From Methylomarinum sp. (GTDB lineage Bacteria > Pseudomonadota > Gammaproteobacteria > Methylococcales > Methylomonadaceae), in assembly GCA_013139755.1 (NCBI GenBank), contig WTAG01000598.1, forward strand, positions 1-5,519: a stretch of DNA of 5,519 nucleotides, read 5' to 3'. How positions within the stretch are numbered: the first letter of the stretch is position 1; the number at the start of each line of letters is the position of its first letter. Shown here piece by piece: positions 1-5,519 of the stretch. A model generated the notes under the pieces. That model saw nothing but the letters and a program-made list of their open reading frames with translations. It had not been told where the DNA came from and did not search any database. The translations under genes were made by a program, and so were the position numbers.

Positions 1-2216
1 AGCTTTATGGCATAGACCCTTTAATTGAAAACACTTTTCAATCTTTCTGGCAGCAACAATATGAAGATGGGGAGGGTTTGCGATTAATGACCGAGGAAAA
101 CACCGTTATAATCAGCCGGCAAACAGCGCAGAATATGCAGTTGCAAATTGGTGATCCATTTACCGTTACAACTGATACGGGGGACCATGTTTTGAAAATT
201 ATTGATTGGTTGCCTGAGAATGATGCCAAAGAATTGTTTGAACATTTGATTATTACCGATATTGCCACTGCACAGGAAATATTGGGTTTGGTTGGCAAAC
301 TCAGTGCTATAGATGTAGTTATTGGACAGGACCAGACAGCAAAAATACAGCAGATACGCGAAGCATTACCCGCTGATATTTTATTGATGTCACACAATAA
401 TCAGATAGAATCACTGCGGCAAATGACGCGTGCATTTTCTATCAATTTAACTGCTTTGGGTATGTTGTCTCTATTGGTAGGACTGTTTTTAATCTATAAC
501 ACCATGACTTTTTTAGTTATTCAGCGTAGGCATTTAATCGGTAGTCTACGTTCGATTGGTGTAACGCGGCAGCAAATATTTAGATTGATTATGGGCGAAG
601 CCTTATTGCTGGCTGTTATTGGTACGGTTTTGGGGATAGTACTAGGCATTGTTTTGGGACAGGGTCTATTACATTTGATTTCGGGAACCATCAATGCCAT
701 TTATTTTCCTGTTGATCATAGCTCATTAATGGTGACCCCCCTGCAAATTGGCAAGGGTTTTTTAGTGGGCATAGTCGCGACTTTACTGGCCGTTTTAGCA
801 CCAGCCTGGGAAGCTACTAGGCAATCTCCACAGGGAGTATTGCTGCGGTCAGAATTGGAATCCGCTGTACGTCGATTAATTCAATCAGCCGCTATGTTGG
901 CAGTGCTCTTTATTCTTAGTGGTTTAAGTCTGGTTCTGTATACAGACAATAGTGTCAGTCTGGGATTAGCCGGTATTTTTCTGATGCTGTTCGGCTTTGC
1001 TTTATTGATGCCACTGGTTACCTTTGTGCTTATGACTGTGTTTGAGAAGATTTTAGCTCGTTCCTCCAGTGTGTTAGTCCGTCTACCGGTACGTATGGTG
1101 AAGGCTGAAATTAGCAGAACCGGCTGTGCGATAGCAACATTAATGATTGCTGTTGCAGCAGCGATAGGGATGGATTTAATGATAGGCAGTTTACGCCAGA
1201 CTGTTTCCGAGTGGGTACAAACCAGTTTGCAAGCAGATCTGTATGTGAATTTATCCGGTAATATGCAGGCAGCCAATAAATCGGAAGCAGACCGCTTACT
1301 GAAACAAAAGTTGGCAGAACTGAACGGGGTGGAGATGCTCAGCAGTGTTCTGCGCACTAAATTAATTAGCGCTAATACGCTCACCAAAGTTTCAGTGTTT
1401 GAACTCAATGCAAAGTCCAGACAGGGGTTTGTTTTTAAACGAAATCAGAATAATGAAGTATGGGAATCATTTAACCGTCAAAACAGTGTTTTTGTGACTG
1501 AGCCCTATGCTTATCATCAGGGTATTGAGATTGGAGACAACATTCTGCTACGAACAACTCAAGGAGAAAAAGTCTTTGCAGTGATTGCGATTTATGCTGA
1601 TTACAGTGGTGATCAAGGGCATATTGCCATGAGTCGTGAGAACTACAAAAAATACTGGCCGGATCTGGGCTATAGCGGCATTGGTATTTATGCAGAGCAG
1701 GGGGCCAATATTGTACAACTGGAAGCAGGCATCAAACAATTACTGAAGCCTTATCAAACGGTAAAATCCGAACAGGCTATATATAAAGTATCCATGCAAA
1801 TGTTTGAACAAACTTTCAGAATTACCGAAACCTTACGCTGGCTAGCCGCCATTATTGCTTTTGTAGGGGTATTTAGTGCACTGATGGCATTACAGTTTGA
1901 ACGTATTCGACAGTTCGGAATTCTTCGAGCCATAGGTATGACCCCTGGACAGTTATCTCGACTTATCAGCATCGAAACCGGATTAATGGGATTGGTAGCT
2001 GGTCTGATTGCTGTTCCAGTCGGCTTTATCATGGCTTATCTGTTGATTTTTGTGGTTTATCAGCGTTCGTTTGGCTGGACCATGGCTTTTCATTTTAATG
2101 CAGGTGTGGTTTTTCAGGGTCTGATACTGGCTTTAGTATCCGCTTTGCTTGCAGGTGTGTTGCCTGCTTTAAAAATGGCACATACTAAGCCCGCTGATGC
2201 ATTGAGGTCTGAATAA
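1..2216 (+). CDS. FtsX/MacB-type ABC transporter permease, AttFG-like (5' end cut off by the window)
   Basis: This is the inner-membrane permease of an ABC exporter-type system. The frame is already open at the window edge (first full codon at 3, reading LYGIDPLIENTF), so the true start, the first membrane helix and part of the first periplasmic domain lie upstream; about 737 residues are visible. Residues here count from that first codon. A periplasmic segment (1-145) is followed by hydrophobic segments near 146-172, 197-225, 247-270, 293-313, 319-347 and 374-395. A second periplasmic domain (about 396-608) follows, then segments near 611-631, 657-687 and 697-723. The FtsX signature occurs twice: QRRHLIGSLRSIGVTRQQI and ERIRQFGILRAIGMTPGQL, each just after a helix. 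This is the duplicated FtsX layout of large YbbP/AttFG-like permeases. It has no ATPase domain, so a separate ATP-binding subunit is needed, probably encoded just upstream. The AttH-like gene two bases downstream supports an Att-type transporter. The substrate is unknown; a lipid or other hydrophobic compound is inferred. Confidence 0.93.
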   Translation, partial: LYGIDPLIENTFQSFWQQQYEDGEGLRLMTEENTVIISRQTAQNMQLQIGDPFTVTTDTGDHVLKIIDWLPENDAKELFEHLIITDIATAQEILGLVGKLSAIDVVIGQDQTAKIQQIREALPADILLMSHNNQIESLRQMTRAFSINLTALGMLSLLVGLFLIYNTMTFLVIQRRHLIGSLRSIGVTRQQIFRLIMGEALLLAVIGTVLGIVLGIVLGQGLLHLISGTINAIYFPVDHSSLMVTPLQIGKGFLVGIVATLLAVLAPAWEATRQSPQGVLLRSELESAVRRLIQSAAMLAVLFILSGLSLVLYTDNSVSLGLAGIFLMLFGFALLMPLVTFVLMTVFEKILARSSSVLVRLPVRMVKAEISRTGCAIATLMIAVAAAIGMDLMIGSLRQTVSEWVQTSLQADLYVNLSGNMQAANKSEADRLLKQKLAELNGVEMLSSVLRTKLISANTLTKVSVFELNAKSRQGFVFKRNQNNEVWESFNRQNSVFVTEPYAYHQGIEIGDNILLRTTQGEKVFAVIAIYADYSGDQGHIAMSRENYKKYWPDLGYSGIGIYAEQGANIVQLEAGIKQLLKPYQTVKSEQAIYKVSMQMFEQTFRITETLRWLAAIIAFVGVFSALMALQFERIRQFGILRAIGMTPGQLSRLISIETGLMGLVAGLIAVPVGFIMAYLLIFVVYQRSFGWTMAFHFNAGVVFQGLILALVSALLAGVLPALKMAHTKPADALRSE

Positions 2217-2218
2217 AC

Positions 2219-3358
2219 ATGCGGCGCCTGATGCTATGGGTTTTAATTATTACAGTTAGTTTAGCGCTAAGCTGGTTTTTTTTGCCGCAACAAAACCTAA
2301 CTAAGCCTGAATCGAAATCCTCAATTAACGATATTGTTTCAACAGAAAGGGAGTCGTTTGCACGGGTGTTAAAACCGCGAGCATTCATATTTCCGCAAGA
2401 CCATGGTCCACATCCGAAATACCTTATAGAGTGGTGGTATTTTACCGGTAATTTACAAACTGATGTTGGGAGAAAGTTTGGGTATGAATTGACTTTTTTC
2501 CGTCTTGCACTGACACCGGAACGGCAAATAACAGCATCAAACTGGCGTAATAATCAGCTATATATAGCGCATTTTGCCCTGACCGATGTTGATAATCTAC
2601 AATTTTATACCGATGAACGTTTTAGTCGTGCCGGGAACGACCTGGCTGGAGCGGCAACAGAAAAGTATCATGTCTGGTTGTATGACTGGAAGGCTGAAGC
2701 GATTGATGAAACCGGTTTAGCTATTAATTTAGAGGCAAAAAATGACGATTTCGCTATTGCTTTACGACTCGACTCAAAAAAGAAAATCGCTTTGCAAGGT
2801 GTTGATGGTTTTAGCAGGAAAAGCCCAAAAGCAGGTAACGCATCATATTATTATTCTTATACTCGAATGGCAACAACAGGAAGTATTCAGATCAAACAGC
2901 AACAATTTTCCGTAACCGGCATTAGCTGGATGGACAGAGAGTGGAGCAGCAGTTCATTGTCGGCACAACAAACAGGCTGGGATTGGTTTGCGTTACAATT
3001 ATCCGATAACAGCGAATTAATGTTTTACCGCTTTAGACGTAAGGATGATAGTCTTGATACGAATAGTTCCGGCGCTTTTTTTCATGCGGATGATTCTAAA
3101 ACATCATTAAAGTTTTCAGATGTTGCAATTAAAGTCCTGGATTATTGGATTAGCCCACATACAAACATTAGCTATCCATCAAAATGGCATTTGTCCATTC
3201 CTAGACTAGGACTTGAATTGGATATTTCTCCTCTAATCAATGACCAGGAACTCAACGTCGCATACCGTTACTGGGAAGGTGCTGTGAGTATCACCGGCAA
3301 AAAAAACGACCAGTTTATTTCAGGGCAGGGATATGTTGAATTAACGGGATATCAATAA
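2219..3358 (+). CDS. AttH-like secreted protein, CrtC/lipocalin-like (DUF2006) family
   Basis: This 379-residue protein belongs to the group often annotated as predicted secreted hydrolase or carotenoid 1,2-hydratase-like (COG5621). Residues 4-22 form a hydrophobic stretch after an MRR start with no lipobox cysteine, so it is either a signal peptide or an N-terminal anchor, with the rest outside the inner membrane. Family motifs appear in order: FPQDHGPHPKY and EWWYFTG (58-77), FGYELTFFR (87-95), AHFALTD (117-123), GISWMDREWSSSSL (234-247), GWDWFALQLSDN (253-264), and YWEGAVSITG to GQGYVELTGY near the C-terminus. The length is normal and the gene looks intact. A structure of a homologue from Nitrosomonas europaea showed two calycin-like barrels and led to a proposed lipid-related role; enzyme activity is not established for the family. 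The gene starts two bases after the permease stop, with GAGG (2204-2207) 11 bases before the ATG, so the two are almost certainly co-transcribed. The carotenoid hydratase name should not be taken literally: no carotenoid gene is in view. Confidence 0.92.
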   Translation: MRRLMLWVLIITVSLALSWFFLPQQNLTKPESKSSINDIVSTERESFARVLKPRAFIFPQDHGPHPKYLIEWWYFTGNLQTDVGRKFGYELTFFRLALTPERQITASNWRNNQLYIAHFALTDVDNLQFYTDERFSRAGNDLAGAATEKYHVWLYDWKAEAIDETGLAINLEAKNDDFAIALRLDSKKKIALQGVDGFSRKSPKAGNASYYYSYTRMATTGSIQIKQQQFSVTGISWMDREWSSSSLSAQQTGWDWFALQLSDNSELMFYRFRRKDDSLDTNSSGAFFHADDSKTSLKFSDVAIKVLDYWISPHTNISYPSKWHLSIPRLGLELDISPLINDQELNVAYRYWEGAVSITGKKNDQFISGQGYVELTGYQ

Positions 3359-3593
3359 CCCTAGAAAATCTGTTCTCAACTGATTAACCAGCCTGTTGTA
3401 CACGAAGCAATACAGAAACATTACTTATTAATAAAATATAAGAATCCAGGTTAGAAAGAATTTGTTAAATGAAATATGAGACAATCAACTATCTGATCTC
3501 AAGTTCAATGGCTGGGTTATTTATTTCCAGCTGCCTTAGTTATCGAAGATGCAAGGCATCCATCATTCAGAGGTGCTTCATTAGTATAAAACC
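3359..3593 (+). promoter_or_regulatory. Intergenic region upstream of the SagB-like gene; likely holds its promoter
   Basis: This AT-rich gap separates the two gene blocks and is the only place in the window where a promoter for the second block would be expected. I see no strong -35/-10 pair. TATAAG (3437-3442) is a reasonable -10 but lacks a good -35. TATAAA (3585-3590) is only three bases before the ATG and would give an almost leaderless transcript. TTGTTA (3462-3467) is -35-like without a matching -10. There is no stem followed by a T-run, so termination after the AttH-like gene is not evident and read-through is possible. The region also contains a perfect AT-only palindrome (3425-3434), a cluster of inverted repeats (3509-3560) and a possible small gene (3469-3597). 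The promoter assignment is inferred from position only. Confidence 0.35.
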
Positions 3594-3597
3594 ATGA
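3469..3597 (+). CDS. Possible small peptide (42 aa) overlapping the start of the SagB-like gene
   Basis: A 42-codon open frame begins at ATG 3469, directly after an in-frame TAA (3466-3468). It ends with TGA 3595-3597, overlapping the ATG of the next gene as ATGA. A purine-rich stretch AGAAAGAA (3453-3460) lies 8 bases before the start. The peptide begins MKYETINYLISSSMAG, has a mildly hydrophobic middle, and contains three Cys (22, 28, 36), eight Ser and one Thr. ISSC (19-22) fits a relaxed lipobox. For it: a plausible ribosome site, and the overlap would give the SagB-like gene translational coupling that its own leader does not provide. Against it: all four Arg codons are rare types (CGA, AGA, AGG), the ATGA overlap follows automatically from the ATG-AAA start of the next gene, and an open frame this short can arise by chance. 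I do not recognise a family. It could be a leader peptide, a tiny lipoprotein, a modified-peptide precursor, or nothing. Confidence 0.22.
   Translation: MKYETINYLISSSMAGLFISSCLSYRRCKASIIQRCFISIKP
3509..3560 (+). repeat. Cluster of short inverted repeats in the leader of the SagB-like gene
   Basis: Three short inverted repeats lie side by side. GCTGG (3511-3515) pairs with CCAGC (3527-3531) around an AT-rich loop and can be lengthened by G-U pairs on both sides to about 3509-3533. TGCCTT (3532-3537) pairs with AAGGCA (3553-3558). GATGC (3548-3552) pairs with GCATC (3556-3560) around a three-base loop. The second and third share bases and cannot form together, and the extended first stem competes with the second. 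None is followed by a T-run, so these are not ordinary terminators. They could give a folded mRNA leader, but stems of 5-8 pairs are common by chance. Confidence 0.25.
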
Positions 3598-5261
3598 AAA
3601 TTGATTCTGAAAATGAAAAGTTAAATAAGGTTTTCCACTACCATCAACAGACTAAACATGGATTACATCGTTCTGCTGATGGACCGGGTTATCTGGACTG
3701 GAAAAATCAACCTGATCCCTTTCGACGCTATCATGGCTCACCTTTAATTTCGTTAGCAGTGGATACAGGCATTGAATCACCACTTTATGATTCGCTTTAT
3801 TACCCAGATAGTAATTTAGCCCAACCGTTTAATAGTCAAACTATCTCCTGTTTATTGAGACACAGTATGGCTTTGACAGCATGGAAACAGGCGGGTGAAT
3901 CTCGCTGGGCGTTACGTGCTAATCCTTCTAGCGGCAATCTGCACCCTACAGAAGCTTATCTATTGTCTCCAACAATAAACAACTTATCATCTAATCCAAT
4001 GATTGCTCATTATGCGCCTCAAGAGCATGCATTAGAAAAACGCTGTGATTTATCAAATTCACTCTGGAAATTATTGACAGAAGATTTTAATGAGCCTGTA
4101 TTATTTATAGGTATCAGTAGTATTTATTGGCGGGAAGCCTGGAAATACGGTACAAGAGCTTATAGATACTGTCATCTTGATGTAGGACATGCACTGGCTG
4201 CAATCAGCTTTTCTGCAGCATCATTGGGCTGGCATTGTCAGGTACTGGAAAACAGTTCGGCTCAGCAACAAAGAATGCTTTTGGGACTGCCGGACAATCA
4301 TAACGATGAAACAGAACAACCTGACTGTCTGATTGCAATCACTCAAACAAAAAATAAACGTCCGATTTTGTCTCTACCTGATCAAGCCATTCAACAAATT
4401 GCTTTATCTGACTGGCAAGGCGAGGCGAATAGTTTAAGTAGTACCTTTGTTTCCTGGGATGCAATAAATACCGTTGCTACCGCGTGTGAAAAACCCACGA
4501 CTGAGCTATTTGCATTAAACAATGATATTAGCAAAGCAAAAACAGCAGAGCATTATCATTCGACTATTAATGCGCATAATGTAATACAGCAACGCCGTAG
4601 TGCAGTAGCCATGGATAAGCAGACTTATATTAAAGCAGAACAGTTTTACCAGCTACTTTCCAGGCTAATGCCGGAGCATGTTGAAACGCCTTTTAATTTA
4701 TTGATTTCAGCTGCCAGAGTACAGTTGATATTTTTTGTGCATCGGGTAGAAGGGATTAAACCAGGGGTTTATTGCTTGATTCGTGCCTCAGATGCATTGT
4801 CTGAACTAAAATCAGAAATGGACTCGCAGTTTATCTGGCAAAAAATAAAAATGTGCCCCAAAAAATTACCTTTATTCTGTTTAATTGAAGGAGATGTCAG
4901 GTCACTTTCACAACAGTTATCTTGTCAGCAAGACATTGCTTCCGATGGCTGTTTTTCAATGGCAATGTTATCCCGATTTAAACAAACACTACAAAAAACA
5001 GGAGCCTGGTTATATCCTCAACTTTATTGGGAATGTGGCATTATCGGACAAGTGCTTTATCTGGAAGCAGAGGCGATGAAAATACAAGGGACAGGAATAG
5101 GCTGTTTTTTTGATGACCCTGTGCATGAATTTCTTGGCTTGCAAGACATGAATTTCCAAACCCTGTATCACTTCACCATCGGCGGAGCTATTCATGATGA
5201 TAGAATCCTGACACATCCCGCTTATAGCATTCACACATCGAATATTGAGAGCTTATTATGA
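3594..5261 (+). CDS. SagB/ThcOx-family dehydrogenase with two tandem nitroreductase domains
   Basis: This 555-residue predicted cytoplasmic flavoprotein should use FMN to oxidise an unknown substrate. The N-terminus (HYHQQTKHGLHRSADGPG, then LDWKNQPDPFRRYHG) fits this tandem family and supports the ATG at 3594; an in-frame TAG at 3582-3584 prevents an upstream start. Domain 1 (about 84-250) has RANPSSGNLHPTEAY (108-122), the SagB-type flavin-site motif, and WKYGTRAYRYCHLDVGHAL (183-201). Domain 2 (about 333-535) has RRSAVAMD (334-341), HRVEGIKPGVY (383-393), CQQDIASDG (444-452), GQVLYLEAEA (485-494), GTGIGCFFDDPVHEFLGL (499-516) and LYHFTIGGAIHDDR (524-537). Both halves look intact, so one chain may supply the two-subunit flavin site that single-domain relatives form by dimerising. 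In azole-peptide clusters SagB oxidises azolines to azoles beside a cyclodehydratase, which is not seen here. No Shine-Dalgarno is properly placed: AGAGG (3569-3573) is 20 bases upstream, so coupling to the small upstream frame or weak initiation is possible. It overlaps the next gene by ATGA. Confidence 0.93.
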   Translation: MKIDSENEKLNKVFHYHQQTKHGLHRSADGPGYLDWKNQPDPFRRYHGSPLISLAVDTGIESPLYDSLYYPDSNLAQPFNSQTISCLLRHSMALTAWKQAGESRWALRANPSSGNLHPTEAYLLSPTINNLSSNPMIAHYAPQEHALEKRCDLSNSLWKLLTEDFNEPVLFIGISSIYWREAWKYGTRAYRYCHLDVGHALAAISFSAASLGWHCQVLENSSAQQQRMLLGLPDNHNDETEQPDCLIAITQTKNKRPILSLPDQAIQQIALSDWQGEANSLSSTFVSWDAINTVATACEKPTTELFALNNDISKAKTAEHYHSTINAHNVIQQRRSAVAMDKQTYIKAEQFYQLLSRLMPEHVETPFNLLISAARVQLIFFVHRVEGIKPGVYCLIRASDALSELKSEMDSQFIWQKIKMCPKKLPLFCLIEGDVRSLSQQLSCQQDIASDGCFSMAMLSRFKQTLQKTGAWLYPQLYWECGIIGQVLYLEAEAMKIQGTGIGCFFDDPVHEFLGLQDMNFQTLYHFTIGGAIHDDRILTHPAYSIHTSNIESLL

Positions 5262-5519
5262 AACAACTACATAGAAAAGATTTGTTTGGCTGGTCAGAAT
5301 TTAATCAACAACGAAATCTGGATTTTCATAGTATATGCTGGGTTCGTGATCAAGGTAATGTGTTAATTGATCCGTTACCCCTATCAGAGCATGATCTAAC
5401 GCATTTACAAATATTAGGCGGTGCCAGTATTATAGTCATTGCCAATAGCGATCATTGTCGAGACGCAGAAAATATTGCAGCACAAACCGGGGCGAAAATA
5501 GTCGGCCCAGCAGGGGAGC
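5258..5519 (+). CDS. Metallo-beta-lactamase-fold-like protein with altered metal motif (3' end cut off)
   Basis: The first 87 codons are visible before the gene runs off the window. It begins MKQLHRKDLFGWSEF, and ATG 5258 overlaps the SagB-like TGA as ATGA, with GAGAG (5247-5251) six bases upstream as a ribosome site; translational coupling is very likely. The N-terminal pattern matches the metallo-beta-lactamase fold: a strand pair with GNVLIDPLPLSEHDL (37-51), a turn with LGGASIIVIANSDHCRDA (57-74), then AAQTGAKIVGPAGE (79-86). In normal members the strand ends in HxHxDH, which binds two metals; here the matching stretch is IANSDH, keeping only Asp and the last His. Related proteins with NSDH or NRDH in this place exist, from my memory of the family, and are usually named MBL fold metallo-hydrolase without a tested function. 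It is probably cytoplasmic, as no signal peptide is visible. The downstream metal ligands cannot be seen, so whether it binds one metal or none is open. Confidence 0.8.
   Translation, partial: MKQLHRKDLFGWSEFNQQRNLDFHSICWVRDQGNVLIDPLPLSEHDLTHLQILGGASIIVIANSDHCRDAENIAAQTGAKIVGPAGE

Noticed and set aside
881..1408. Minus-strand open frame of 175 codons inside the permease gene
   Set aside because: It is antisense to a well-supported membrane protein gene, and its translation shows no recognisable family; it is a frame shadow.
2219..3358. Naming the gene crtC (carotenoid 1,2-hydratase)
   Set aside because: The similarity is at family level only; the motif set and the permease neighbour fit the AttH-like branch and no carotenoid gene is nearby.
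3425..3434. Perfect 10-base palindrome TTATTAATAA as an operator
   Set aside because: It is made only of A and T in an AT-rich spacer, has no second copy, and is expected by chance at this composition.
3509..3533. Rho-independent terminator after the AttH-like gene
   Set aside because: The stem has only five Watson-Crick pairs, is not followed by a T-run, and lies about 150 bases after the stop codon.
3573..3584. GTG start in frame with the SagB-like gene beside AGAGG
   Set aside because: It reaches an in-frame TAG after three codons, and AGAGG overlaps the GTG so cannot act as its ribosome site.
4885..5079. Plus-strand 64-codon frame inside the SagB-like gene
   Set aside because: It lies in another frame across a region where the SagB-like frame carries conserved family motifs, and its own product resembles nothing.
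3594..5261. Calling this a thiazole/oxazole-modified peptide (TOMM) biosynthesis cluster
   Set aside because: Only the oxidase-type family is visible. No YcaO cyclodehydratase, partner protein, protease or exporter specific to such clusters lies in the window, and the neighbour is an MBL-like protein.

Overview
The window carries four genes, all on the + strand, in two head-to-tail blocks separated by 235 bases. The moderately AT-rich sequence, bacterial gene families, tight gene spacing and envelope-type cargo suggest a Gram-negative bacterium, most likely a proteobacterium. A gammaproteobacterium is my guess from general familiarity; no marker gene settles it. No RNA gene, insertion sequence, CRISPR array or origin was seen.

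Block 1 (1-3358) holds the C-terminal part of a large FtsX/MacB-type ABC transporter permease whose start lies upstream of the window. Two bases later comes a secreted AttH-like protein of the CrtC/lipocalin-like (former DUF2006) family. This is the back half of the known AttE-F-G-H arrangement: ATPase, permease(s), secreted calycin-fold protein. The ATPase would be expected just upstream. The likely theme is movement or processing of a lipid or other hydrophobic envelope compound, with the AttH-like protein acting outside the inner membrane.

The gap (3359-3593) is AT-rich. It has no convincing terminator and no clear sigma-70 promoter, but it does have several short inverted repeats. It also contains a 42-codon open frame (3469-3597) that ends in an ATGA overlap with the next gene. 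This small frame is uncertain, but it could explain why the next gene has no well-placed Shine-Dalgarno sequence.

Block 2 (3594-5519) holds a 555-residue protein with two SagB/ThcOx-type nitroreductase (FMN dehydrogenase) domains in tandem. It overlaps by ATGA the start of a metallo-beta-lactamase-fold-like protein that runs off the right edge. In that second protein the usual HxHxDH metal motif reads IANSDH, so the first two histidines are missing. The tight coupling suggests the two proteins work in one oxidative pathway. No azole-peptide cyclodehydratase is visible here, so a SagB-like name does not by itself mean a thiazole/oxazole peptide cluster. This pair, with the possible small peptide in front of it, is the most interesting part of the window.
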